Under the pieces are notes generated by a model. The model made no database searches, had not been told where the DNA came from, and was given only the letters and a program-made list of their open reading frames with translations. Below, piece by piece: positions 1 to 6,335 of a stretch of 8,118 nt of DNA. Positions within the stretch are counted from its first letter, which is position 1, and each line of letters starts with the position of its first letter. A program made the translations under genes and the position numbers. This stretch comes from Clostridia bacterium (GTDB lineage Bacteria; Bacillota; Clostridia; UMGS1883): assembly GCA_017441965.1 (NCBI GenBank), contig JAFSBF010000126.1, positions 1 to 8,118 on the forward strand, given 5' to 3'.

Positions 1-10
1 ATGCTTCAGA

Positions 11-102
11 ACGGACAAACTGAGCTGGCAATACCTGCATACAGGCATTGTCAGGTTACCCGAAGGCGTACAGTGGTACGTCGAGAGGCGAAGTTTGTTT
101 GT
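11..102 (+). ncRNA. candidate structured RNA or structured dispersed repeat, three-helix fold
   Basis: Unidentified. Hand folding gives three nested helices. Outer P1 pairs 11-21 with 92-102 (11 pairs, two of them G-U). P2 pairs 25-37 with 42-54 (12 of 13, one A-C mismatch, loop CATA). P3 pairs 65-71 with 76-82 (7 pairs, loop AGTG). Four positions (13/100, 14/99, 28/51, 66/81) are G-U when read on the + strand but would be C-A clashes on the minus strand. Only 33/46 behaves the opposite way, so a + strand transcript is favoured. It matches no tmRNA, SRP RNA, RNase P or riboswitch consensus that I recall. Open frames across it are short and have no ribosome binding site. It may extend left beyond the window. 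A palindromic intergenic repeat family is the main alternative. Confidence 0.35.
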
Positions 103-123
103 AGCAAAAAGGCTAAAAAATAA

Positions 124-150
124 GAAAAATCGAATAAAATGAGATTTTTC
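124..150. repeat. AT-rich inverted repeat
   Basis: GAAAAATC at 124-131 is exactly complementary to GATTTTTC at 143-150 across an 11-base spacer. It lies in very AT-rich DNA just after the structured element. No T-tract follows, so it is not a standard terminator. It could be the tail of the preceding RNA or simply low-complexity DNA. Confidence 0.3.
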
Positions 151-198
151 AACAAAAATATGAAATTCCATTATTTGCACTCTGTGTTTTATATATTT

Positions 199-228
199 AC
201 CGCCTTTTTGCGGTCTGAACTTTTTTTT
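199..228 (+). terminator. possible weak + strand terminator
   Basis: ACCGC (199-203) pairs perfectly with GCGGT (210-214) around a six-base T-rich loop, and a run of eight T begins at 221. The six bases between the stem and the T-run are more than usual, so termination would be weak. It could end a + strand transcript arriving from the left, such as the structured element at 11-102, with the strong palindrome at 244-285 as backup. Confidence 0.3.
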
Positions 229-243
229 ACATCCCCTTAATAC

Positions 244-285
244 AAAAAAACATCCTATCCATATATATGGATAGGATGTTTTTTT
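244..285. terminator. bidirectional intrinsic terminator
   Basis: A 28-base perfect palindrome (251-278, centre between 264 and 265) is flanked by A7 on the left and T7 on the right, so either strand gives a stable hairpin followed by a U-run. On the minus strand it sits 15 bases after the hup stop codon and should end the mazG/hup transcript. On the + strand it would stop any RNA coming from the left edge. Confidence 0.9.
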
Positions 286-300
286 ATTAAATAATCAAAC

Positions 301-573
301 TTATTTAACAAGTGTCTTAAGAGCTGCGCCAGCCTTGAATGCAGGAACCTTAGATGCAGGAACCTTAACCTTAGCCTTTGTCTGGGGATTGATGCACTCA
401 CGAGCTGCTCTCTCTCTAACCTCGAATGTACCGAAGCCAACGAGCTGAATCTTCTCACCCTTCTTAAGAGCGTCCTCAACTGTTCCAACGAAAGCGTTGA
501 GAGCCTTTTCAGCATCCTTCTTTGAAAGAGCTGCTTTTTCAGCGATAGCTGCTACGAGTTCTGTCTTATTCAT
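301..573 (-). CDS. hup: HU family DNA-binding protein
   Basis: A 90-residue histone-like protein that bends and compacts chromosomal DNA as a dimer. It has the full family length: a helical N-terminal dimer body (1-40), the GFGTFEVRERAAR segment (46-58), the beta-arm with the DNA-intercalating proline at residue 63 in INPQT, and the closing PAFKAG motif (77-82). The usual arginine before NPQT is isoleucine here, a variant I believe occurs in clostridial HUs. The start is fixed by AGGAGG eight bases upstream. Codon use is sharply biased (13 of 15 lysines AAG, mostly GTT for valine), unlike the AAA-rich neighbours, which fits very high expression. It follows mazG as in other Clostridia but has a likely promoter of its own overlapping the mazG stop. 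A terminator follows directly. Confidence 0.97.
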   Translation of the reverse strand: MNKTELVAAIAEKAALSKKDAEKALNAFVGTVEDALKKGEKIQLVGFGTFEVRERAARECINPQTKAKVKVPASKVPAFKAGAALKTLVK

Positions 574-612
574 ATTTTCTCCTCCTTTATATATAGTGTT
601 TAACCATTCAAT

Positions 613-628
613 TGCGACGTAATTCGCA
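613..628 (-). promoter_or_regulatory. hairpin in the hup 5' leader
   Basis: TGCGA and TCGCA form a perfect 5-bp inverted repeat with a six-base spacer. If transcription starts near 638, as the hexamers at 645-673 predict, the stem would lie about 10-25 bases into the hup mRNA. There it could stabilise the 5' end of an abundant message. An operator role is also possible. Confidence 0.35.
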
Positions 629-644
629 TTTTCTCGTCTTTCAT

Positions 645-673
645 ATCATATCATAAGATTTGGCTATATTCAA
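645..673 (-). promoter_or_regulatory. sigma-A-type promoter of hup
   Basis: Read on the minus strand, TTGAAT (668-673) and TATGAT (645-650) are separated by exactly 17 bases. The -35 overlaps the mazG stop codon. The predicted start near 638 gives a leader of about 65 bases before the hup ATG. This would let HU be made far above the level of the operon genes upstream, in agreement with its codon bias. Confidence 0.5.
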
Positions 674-1326
674 GTACTTTCTTCAATATTCTTTATTTTT
701 TTGATAAAATTTTTTATATAGGAAGATAATGCCTCTTCAGGATTTATATTATTTTGATGTGAAAGGGTGCAAATCTCAAATAATTTCTCTCCTATTTGCT
801 CCTGCGTTAATTTTGCACTGTCAGCTACATCTTTAATAAACCCCGCCTTTTTTGCCTTCCCGATTACCTTGTTGCATCTGTAAAGAGCGGGAAGAGAAGG
901 TGTTATATGCTCAAGCTCCTCATACACATATTTTTGTTTGCGCTGCGCTTTTTTAATTTCTTCCCAGTTTTCAAGCACTTTGGCACTATCCTTTGCAACG
1001 GCATCGCCAAAAACGTGCGGATGGCGCTCTATCATTTTTCGGCTTACCGCCTCAATAACGTCATCTATTGTAAATGTTCCCTCTTCCTTCCCGATTTGCG
1101 AATGCATCACTATCTGCAAAAGGACATCGCCAAGCTCATCTGCTATTTTTTCGGGATTTTCCTCATCTATTGCTTCCTTTGCCTCGTATGCCTCCTCTAT
1201 AAGGTGCTTTGAAAGAGATTTATGCGTTTGCTCCCTGTCCCACGGGCAACCGTCGGGTGCACGAAGTGCAGCAATAATTTTACAAAAATTGTAGAAATCT
1301 TTATTTTTTTCCTTTTCCATCATCAT
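670..1326 (-). CDS. mazG: MazG nucleoside triphosphate pyrophosphohydrolase
   Basis: Hydrolyses NTPs/dNTPs to the monophosphate and pyrophosphate, removing aberrant nucleotides and in some bacteria affecting (p)ppGpp levels. The 218-residue protein has one intact all-alpha catalytic domain: CPWDREQTHKSL (27-38) and the metal-binding acids in EEAYE (44-48) and ELGD (64-67), then RHPHVF (101-106). The C-terminal half keeps only a worn second MazG repeat (about 144-212), where the EExxE motif is gone and ELGD is replaced by QIGE. The N-terminal methylase domain found in Bacillus YabN and many clostridial homologues is absent. Three consecutive ATGs (1326, 1323, 1320) are possible starts. The first gives an ATGA overlap with the spoVB stop, the third has the best distance from GAGGGG. 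Translation is probably coupled to spoVB. Confidence 0.94.
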   Translation of the reverse strand: MMMEKEKNKDFYNFCKIIAALRAPDGCPWDREQTHKSLSKHLIEEAYEAKEAIDEENPEKIADELGDVLLQIVMHSQIGKEEGTFTIDDVIEAVSRKMIERHPHVFGDAVAKDSAKVLENWEEIKKAQRKQKYVYEELEHITPSLPALYRCNKVIGKAKKAGFIKDVADSAKLTQEQIGEKLFEICTLSHQNNINPEEALSSYIKNFIKKIKNIEEST

Positions 1327-2807
1327 GCCCCTCTTTTCAGTTCTTCTTTCTTTATACATCCTGAAAGGAAAATCCCTGCCGCATATACTGTCCCTGCAAA
1401 AGCTATAGACACTAAAAGCATCAATGTCGTTTCGTGAAGCTCATATAACAGCCTTGCAGCGGTGCAGGAGATTATCGCACATAAAGCTATTTTTAAATGC
1501 ACTGCACTGCCACGCATACTTACACTTTTATAAAGCAAAACAGTATTTATTATAAACGCAGGCACAAACGCAATAATTGTTGCAAGGGGTGCGCCCTCAA
1601 TTCCAAAAGCCTTTATAAACACAAAATTTAAAATAACCTTTAAGCATAGCGCCCCCACCGTCACCCAAATGGGTGTCCATACACGTCCAAGCGCCTGAAG
1701 CATTGCCGTTGCCACTTGTATATATGGCAAAAGCAAAATCATTACACCTGTCAGCACAAGAAGCATATAATGAGGCGAGCCAAGATAGAGAAGATTTAAA
1801 ATCTCCTTTGAAAAAAGCATCATTCCGAGTGCACATGGAAATGCCACAATGAAAATCAGTTTTACGCCCCGAAGTGTATTTTCACTAAGGCTGTCCTTAT
1901 CCCTTTTTGCAAATGCCGCAGATACGGCAGGGACTGCACTTGCCGCAATTGCGGTTATAATCGTTGCAGGAAGATTATAAATAGTATTTGCACGTGTAAG
2001 ATAGCCAAACATTTTAAGTCTTTCAAGCTCGCCCACGCCATAAAGCGAAAGGATTTTCGACGTTGTGAGCGAGTCAATAAGCATTACGCCCGTAAAACCA
2101 AATGCACCGAGCGTCATCGGCAGTGAAAGTTTTATAACCTTCATCGCCGCCCTTAAATCTGCCTTTACTTTTATTTTGACATTTTTTCTGTAGTAAAGCT
2201 CTAAAATAGCTGCTGATATAACTGCGCCGAGACTCACACCGCACATTGCGCCAAACGCACCGTGCGCTATCCCCTTTCTCACAAAAAATGCACACAGGGT
2301 TATCCCGAATACAACCTTTATAAAGCTTTCCGCAAGCTGACTGTAGGCAGAGGGTGTCATCGTGCATTTTCCCTGAAAATACCCCCTGCGTGAGCTTATA
2401 ACGCCCATTACCAAAAGTGCAGGGGCAAGAATTTGAAGACTTAACTGTGCCTCAGGTTTTCCGCCGCCCGAAAGAATTTTTGCAATGGGACGTGAAAACG
2501 CAAAAAGGAGCACTGCACCGACTAAGCAAAATAAGGTTACAAGAACGCCCGTAGACTTTGCAAGCACCTCCCCCTCTTCCCTTTCAGAAGAAGCAACAAG
2601 GCTTGAAAGAGCAATCGGTATTCCCGTAACACAAATTGCGAGAAATACATTATATATAGAGTACGCACTCTGATAAACGGCTATCCCTTCCTCATGCAAA
2701 AAAAAGCGGTCAAGCGGTATTTTCATAGCGGCACTCATAATTTTACATAGCAAAGAGGCGGCGGCAAGCACCGCCGCCCCATAAATAAAGCTCTGCTTCT
2801 TTATCAA
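1323..2807 (-). CDS. spoVB: SpoVB-like lipid II flippase / polysaccharide transporter (MVF superfamily)
   Basis: An integral membrane protein of 494 residues, full length for the SpoVB/MurJ-like family, with about 14 hydrophobic segments. In Bacillus SpoVB is needed for spore cortex synthesis and is thought to move lipid-linked peptidoglycan precursors across the membrane. Family signatures are the N-terminal segment with KIPLDRF (29-35) and YQSAYSIYNVFLAICVTGIP (45-64), then RGYFQGKCTMTP (141-152). The start is TTG at 2807, preceded at 8 bases by AGGGGG lying inside the end of the DUF624 gene. The next methionines would remove the first membrane helix. It begins 4 bases after the DUF624 stop and overlaps mazG by 4 bases, so all three are co-translated. 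spoVB next to mazG is conserved in Firmicutes. Other MVF flippases of envelope polysaccharide cannot be excluded by sequence alone. Confidence 0.92.
   Translation of the reverse strand: MIKKQSFIYGAAVLAAASLLCKIMSAAMKIPLDRFFLHEEGIAVYQSAYSIYNVFLAICVTGIPIALSSLVASSEREEGEVLAKSTGVLVTLFCLVGAVLLFAFSRPIAKILSGGGKPEAQLSLQILAPALLVMGVISSRRGYFQGKCTMTPSAYSQLAESFIKVVFGITLCAFFVRKGIAHGAFGAMCGVSLGAVISAAILELYYRKNVKIKVKADLRAAMKVIKLSLPMTLGAFGFTGVMLIDSLTTSKILSLYGVGELERLKMFGYLTRANTIYNLPATIITAIAASAVPAVSAAFAKRDKDSLSENTLRGVKLIFIVAFPCALGMMLFSKEILNLLYLGSPHYMLLVLTGVMILLLPYIQVATAMLQALGRVWTPIWVTVGALCLKVILNFVFIKAFGIEGAPLATIIAFVPAFIINTVLLYKSVSMRGSAVHLKIALCAIISCTAARLLYELHETTLMLLVSIAFAGTVYAAGIFLSGCIKKEELKRGA
2757..2778 (-). repeat. 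GC-only hairpin inside the start of spoVB
   Basis: GGCGGCGG (2757-2764) is perfectly complementary to CCGCCGCC (2771-2778), with a six-base loop. The stem begins about 30 bases after the TTG start in the mRNA, where it encodes the alanine-rich first membrane helix. It is the most GC-rich stem noticed in this otherwise AT-leaning window. Confidence 0.6.
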
Positions 2808-2811
2808 GAAA

Positions 2812-3714
2812 TCAGCCCCCTATGTTCTGAGGTTCCTGTTCAATATCAGTTTTTTCTTCTGCCTCAACTGTCTGCGCGGCTGTGGCAGGCTCAAGAACGT
2901 ATTTTTTTATTATATTATTCGTCATAAATATCTGCGTGAAGTTAATCACCGTATAGAAAAGAGTTGCTATTATAGCAATTCCTGCTATCGGCACAGACAT
3001 TGAAATGCTTGATACCGCATAAATGAGAAGAACGGTTACTGCCGCCGTAAGAATATTCCACGGAAGACGTGCCATAAGGAGAATGAAAGAATTTTTGTAT
3101 ATATCCTTCAGCTTAAGCTCAAAGCTTACCATAAGCTGATACGTATACATCTGGCACATTACAAACATAGCCGCAAAAAGGAGCATTATTGTGCGAAGTG
3201 CCACCGCCATTACGCCCTTCATTGCGTATGAGTAGAACACTATGCTTATGGTGCACAAAGCACTTACAAGCACATTAATTACGTAAACTAAAATACCCTG
3301 GCGGAAATTGCTTTTGAAGTTATCTATAAAGTCACTCCATACCCAGGAATGTGTATCGTTAACGTACTTACGAAGAACATACGTCATACCTGCACTTGCA
3401 GGGCCGCTTCCCGTAAGAAGAAGAAATATTACCGTTACAAAAGCACTGAGCAAGCTAAGTCCGTTAACCATTTCCTGCGTCAGGTCAATTCCTGCAATAG
3501 CTGCCAGCCACGATACTGCATAGGTAGACATAAACCACGCTATGACAATCGCAGGCACAGAAAAAAGAATATAGATAAGATTAAGGGTTACTATTTTCCA
3601 GAATCTTCTGAAAAAAATGTCAAAATAAAGGCTTAACCCCTTTTTATCAACGTCTTCCTTGCTTACGCCCTTGCCGGGCTTTGTATAATCAAAAAATCCA
3701 AAAAATCCAGCCAT
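2812..3714 (-). CDS. DUF624 (YesL-like) membrane protein
   Basis: A 300-residue polytopic protein of the DUF624 family. No biochemical function is established; members often sit near carbohydrate uptake genes. The N-terminus FFGFFDYTKPGKG (4-16) and the GPASAGMTYVLRKY segment (104-117) followed by SDFIDNFKSNFRQG (127-140) are typical. Hydrophobic stretches lie near 40-62, 85-103, 140-162, 169-193, 218-238 and 240-262, and the C-terminal tail is acidic. An ATG 60 bases further upstream is in frame, but it lies within the -35 of the predicted promoter. The chosen ATG has AGAAGGA nine bases before it. The gene stands alone between the radical SAM pair and spoVB, its own promoter heads the spoVB-mazG unit, and its last codons carry the spoVB ribosome binding site. 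There is no sugar transporter nearby to suggest a role. Confidence 0.9.
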   Translation of the reverse strand: MAGFFGFFDYTKPGKGVSKEDVDKKGLSLYFDIFFRRFWKIVTLNLIYILFSVPAIVIAWFMSTYAVSWLAAIAGIDLTQEMVNGLSLLSAFVTVIFLLLTGSGPASAGMTYVLRKYVNDTHSWVWSDFIDNFKSNFRQGILVYVINVLVSALCTISIVFYSYAMKGVMAVALRTIMLLFAAMFVMCQMYTYQLMVSFELKLKDIYKNSFILLMARLPWNILTAAVTVLLIYAVSSISMSVPIAGIAIIATLFYTVINFTQIFMTNNIIKKYVLEPATAAQTVEAEEKTDIEQEPQNIGG

Positions 3715-3745
3715 TTTCACCATTCCTTCTGTAAATTCTGTTTTA

Positions 3746-3774
3746 AGTATAGCACAACTTTTGATTATGTTCAA
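3746..3774 (-). promoter_or_regulatory. sigma-A-type promoter of DUF624-spoVB-mazG
   Basis: On the minus strand TTGAAC (3769-3774) and TATACT (3746-3751) are 17 bases apart, in the 72-base gap after the DUF2344 gene. The predicted start near 3739 is just upstream of the ribosome binding site for the ATG at 3714. No terminator hairpin separates it from the preceding gene, so read-through from the radical SAM unit can add to its output. Confidence 0.55.
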
Positions 3775-3786
3775 CCAAATTCATAT

Positions 3787-4416
3787 TTAATTAATTTCTG
3801 ACATCTGTGCATCAAAAATTTTCTTTCTGTGATATTCGCAATCGCCGCTTTCATAGCCCTTTATATACTTATTCATCGCATTTATCACAACCTCGGGCTT
3901 AAGGTTTGCACGGCTGCCCGCGCGAAGGACCATTTCCATACGGTCCTGCATAACATTAATGCTTTTTATATCGGGGCGGATATCCGTTTCCTTTATTCCG
4001 CTCTTAGTCTTTTTTTCTATGAGTATGCTTTCTTTACTGAGAAATTCTTCTACGCTCTCAGGAAGGTTTTCTGCCCTTACAATATAGAGTGCGTAATCAA
4101 GCGCCTTCATACGGCTTTTCCCCTCGCTCACCGCTGTAATTTTTACACCCTGCGGTAAAACTTCATTAAGCCTTCCCATAATTTCTTTTAGAGGGAGCGG
4201 CTCTGTAAGCGTTATTTCAAGAATTTCACACTCGCTCGTATATCCAACCGAGAGGGGCAGTGCAAACCCTAAAAGCGGGTGCGGATTAAACCCTTCGGAA
4301 AAAGCAATGGGAAGATGCGCCCTGCGCATAGCCCTTCCAAACATTCTCACAAAGTCAAGGTGCGAAACATACTTCGTTTTTTCTGTTCTTTCATACGTCA
4401 GATAATAATTATTCAA
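3787..4416 (-). CDS. TIGR03936/DUF2344 radical-SAM-associated protein
   Basis: A 209-residue protein of the DUF2344 family, which in Clostridia is encoded directly after, or fused to, a TIGR03960 radical SAM protein. The reaction is unknown. The N-terminal half carries the family signature: a YVSHLDF motif (residues 16-22), RAMRRAHLPIAFSEGFNPHP (28-47) and FALPLSVGYTSECE (51-64). The start is assigned to TTG at 4416, giving the usual N-terminus (NNYYLTYERT) and an 8-base overlap with the upstream stop. AGAAAGG lies 11 bases upstream. An ATG at 4479 would add 21 residues, but these are only the out-of-frame reading of the partner's cysteine-rich tail. The overlap implies translation coupled to the radical SAM gene and a fixed stoichiometry of the two products. 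Confidence 0.9.
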   Translation of the reverse strand: MNNYYLTYERTEKTKYVSHLDFVRMFGRAMRRAHLPIAFSEGFNPHPLLGFALPLSVGYTSECEILEITLTEPLPLKEIMGRLNEVLPQGVKITAVSEGKSRMKALDYALYIVRAENLPESVEEFLSKESILIEKKTKSGIKETDIRPDIKSINVMQDRMEMVLRAGSRANLKPEVVINAMNKYIKGYESGDCEYHRKKIFDAQMSEIN

Positions 4417-6259
4417 AGCATACACACCCTTTCTTTGTTTTACAAAGTGCCGCCGCACCGCAACCGCTGCATTTTTCACGGCAATTGGGCGTTGTAGCTG
4501 CCTTCTTTGCTTTTTCGTTTTCGTTTTTCATAAACTGAGTTGATACGCCTATATCAACTATATCCCACGGCAGGATTTCGTCATAGCTTCTTTCTCTTGT
4601 ATAAAAAGCCATATCAATTCCACAGTCGGAAAATGCCTGCTTCCATAATTCGAGATTAAAGCATTCATTCCACCCGTCAAGCTTGCAGCCGAGGCTATGC
4701 GCACGCAGAAGAACCTTTCCAAGCTTTCTGTCGCCGCGTGCAAAAACACCCTCAAGCACGCTGATATCGTTTTGATGATAGTTATATTTTATATGGCGGT
4801 TACGTACTTCTCCTTTAAGGAAAAGCTGTTTTTCCGCAAGTGTTTCCATTGTATCCTGCGGCGCCCACTGAAACGGGGTAAACGGCTTTGGAACAAAGCT
4901 TGCCACGCTGAGAGTAACATTAACGGCTCTGCGTTTATTCGTTTTTTCACTGTTATAATAGCACTCCACAACCTTTTCGGCAAGGCGGGCAATACCTGCG
5001 ATATCCTCCATTTCTTCATAGGGAAGGCCTATCATAAAATAGAGCTTTACGCTGTTCCAGCCGCCCTCAAAGGCAAGCGTTGCTGAATTTACCAAGTCCT
5101 CTTCCGAGACATTTTTGTTTATTACATCACGCATCCTCTGACTTCCTGCCTCGGGTGCAAAGGTAAGACCGCTTTTTCTGACCTTCTGCACTCTCTGCAT
5201 TAAATCAAGGCTGAAATTGTCAACTCTGAGCGATGGCAGGGAAAGGCTGACCTTCTCTTTTTCTGTAAGATTGAGAAGCTTGTCCGTCAATGTTTCAAGC
5301 TCGGTATAATCACTCGTTGAAAGGCTTGAAAGTCCCATTTCCTCATACCCTGTAGAATTTATGAGGTTACACGCATCATTAAGCAGGGTATCGGGCGATT
5401 TTTCACGCACGGGGCGGTAAATCATACCCGCCTGACAAAATCTGCAACCCCTTATACATCCACGGAAAACCTCAATATTTGCTCTGTCGTGTACTATATC
5501 ACAAAACGGCACTATAAGCTTATCGGGATATATGACCTTGTCCAGATCTTCTATTATACGCTTTTTAATTTTCGGCTTTGCCTCGGGGCAGTTCGGGGTC
5601 ATACTCTTTATTGTGCCGTCCCCGTTATAGGTTACGTCATAAAGCGACGGTACATATATACCCTCAATCTTAGCGATACGCTTTAAGTAGTCTATTCTTT
5701 TTCCGCCGCTTTCCTTCCACTCGATATACGCATCCATAAGCTCGCCTATAACTTCCTCACCCTCACCCATTGTGAAAAAGTCAAAAAAGTCTGCAAGCGG
5801 CTCACTGTTATACGAACACGGGCCACCACCGTTAACAAAGGGGTCATCCTCTCCCCTCTCACTGCTTAAAAGCGGTATTCCTGCAAGGGAAAGCATATTA
5901 AGAACATTTGAATAGCACATTTCATACTGAAGTGTTATTCCCAGAAAATCAAATTCCTTTACGGGGGTATGCGTTTCGTTTGTAAAAAGGGGTATTCCCT
6001 CTTTACGCATTTCCTCCTCCATATCAATCCACGGCGCAAAGGTGCGCTCACAATACGTATCGGGGCGCAGATTAAGTATATGGTAAAGTATCTTCATCCC
6101 AAGATGGCTCATACCCACCTCATAAGTATCAGGGAACGCAAACGCATAGCGTATTTTTACATCCTCAGGGTTTTTTATAACACTGTTAAGCTCCCCGCCG
6201 CTGTAGCGTGTAGCCTTTTGCACACGTTTTAATACCTTGTCCAGATTTTTTATGCTCAT
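4409..6259 (-). CDS. TIGR03960 family B12-binding-domain-like radical SAM protein
   Basis: A 616-residue radical SAM enzyme of unknown substrate. An N-terminal Rossmann-like region resembling B12-binding domains spans roughly 35-170 (VGMSHLGMKILYHILN at 48-63, GGGPCSYNSEPLADFFDFF at 144-162). The radical SAM core starts about 260, with the 4Fe-4S ligands Cys268, Cys272 and Cys275 in GCIRGCRFC. The C-terminus holds a second cysteine cluster (593, 597, 600, 606, 612, 614) that could bind another metal centre. The length is normal for the family. The ATG at 6259 has GGAG eight bases upstream. It overlaps the DUF2344 gene, its usual partner. In many Clostridia the pair is followed by RNase G and the L21/L27 ribosomal protein genes; here a DUF624 gene follows instead. 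Confidence 0.95.
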   Translation of the reverse strand: MSIKNLDKVLKRVQKATRYSGGELNSVIKNPEDVKIRYAFAFPDTYEVGMSHLGMKILYHILNLRPDTYCERTFAPWIDMEEEMRKEGIPLFTNETHTPVKEFDFLGITLQYEMCYSNVLNMLSLAGIPLLSSERGEDDPFVNGGGPCSYNSEPLADFFDFFTMGEGEEVIGELMDAYIEWKESGGKRIDYLKRIAKIEGIYVPSLYDVTYNGDGTIKSMTPNCPEAKPKIKKRIIEDLDKVIYPDKLIVPFCDIVHDRANIEVFRGCIRGCRFCQAGMIYRPVREKSPDTLLNDACNLINSTGYEEMGLSSLSTSDYTELETLTDKLLNLTEKEKVSLSLPSLRVDNFSLDLMQRVQKVRKSGLTFAPEAGSQRMRDVINKNVSEEDLVNSATLAFEGGWNSVKLYFMIGLPYEEMEDIAGIARLAEKVVECYYNSEKTNKRRAVNVTLSVASFVPKPFTPFQWAPQDTMETLAEKQLFLKGEVRNRHIKYNYHQNDISVLEGVFARGDRKLGKVLLRAHSLGCKLDGWNECFNLELWKQAFSDCGIDMAFYTRERSYDEILPWDIVDIGVSTQFMKNENEKAKKAATTPNCREKCSGCGAAALCKTKKGCVCFE

Positions 6260-6299
6260 AACTTTTTCTCCGTTTCTGTGGTTTTGAACAAAATTGACT

Positions 6300-6319
6300 T
6301 TACAACTTATAAGTAGTAA
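6300..6319. promoter_or_regulatory. operator-like palindrome over the -10 of the radical SAM promoter
   Basis: A 20-base dyad TTAC-A-ACTTATAAGT-A-GTAA is symmetric at 18 of 20 positions around a perfect 10-base core (6305-6314). It covers the predicted -10 element exactly, the expected layout for a repressor site. No regulator gene is present in the window, and AT-rich symmetry around a TATA-like box can arise by chance. Confidence 0.35.
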
Positions 6320-6335
6320 TTTCCTGCATAATCAA
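6306..6335 (-). promoter_or_regulatory. promoter of the radical SAM / DUF2344 unit
   Basis: On the minus strand TTGATT (6330-6335) and TATAAG (6306-6311) are 18 bases apart. The -35 overlaps the stop codon of the small membrane protein gene. A start near 6299 would leave a leader of about 40 bases containing the GGAG ribosome binding site. Spacing and hexamers are acceptable but not perfect. Confidence 0.4.

Noticed and set aside
1..123. A 40-codon + strand frame starting with ATG at base 1 and a second open frame from base 2 to 142.
   Set aside because: No ribosome binding site can be seen, the products are rich in arginine and resemble no family I know, and the base pairing of 11-102 explains the sequence better. 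A C-terminal tail of a gene from outside the window cannot be fully excluded.
1..125. tmRNA, SRP RNA or tRNA remnant at the left edge.
   Set aside because: GTCAGG and CCGAAGG recall the SRP core, but spacing and pairing do not match; there is no T-loop, CCA end or tmRNA tag frame.
255..515. An 86-residue minus-strand frame overlapping hup.
   Set aside because: It is the out-of-frame reading of hup, full of Arg/Leu/Ser from repetitive codons, and it runs through the terminator.
907..1294. Two + strand frames of 101 and 118 residues opposite mazG.
   Set aside because: They are antisense to a well-supported gene, lack ribosome binding sites and have no family-like composition.
3715..3774. A longer DUF624 protein starting from ATG at 3774.
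   Set aside because: That ATG overlaps the predicted -35, would lie upstream of the transcription start, and has no ribosome binding site as good as the one before 3714.
4417..4479. A longer form of the DUF2344 protein starting from ATG at 4479.
   Set aside because: The extra 21 residues come from the out-of-frame cysteine tail of the upstream gene, and the family N-terminus begins right at the TTG.
4697..5086. A 129-residue + strand frame opposite the radical SAM gene.
   Set aside because: It is antisense to a conserved gene and is explained by that gene's codon pattern; no initiation signals are seen.
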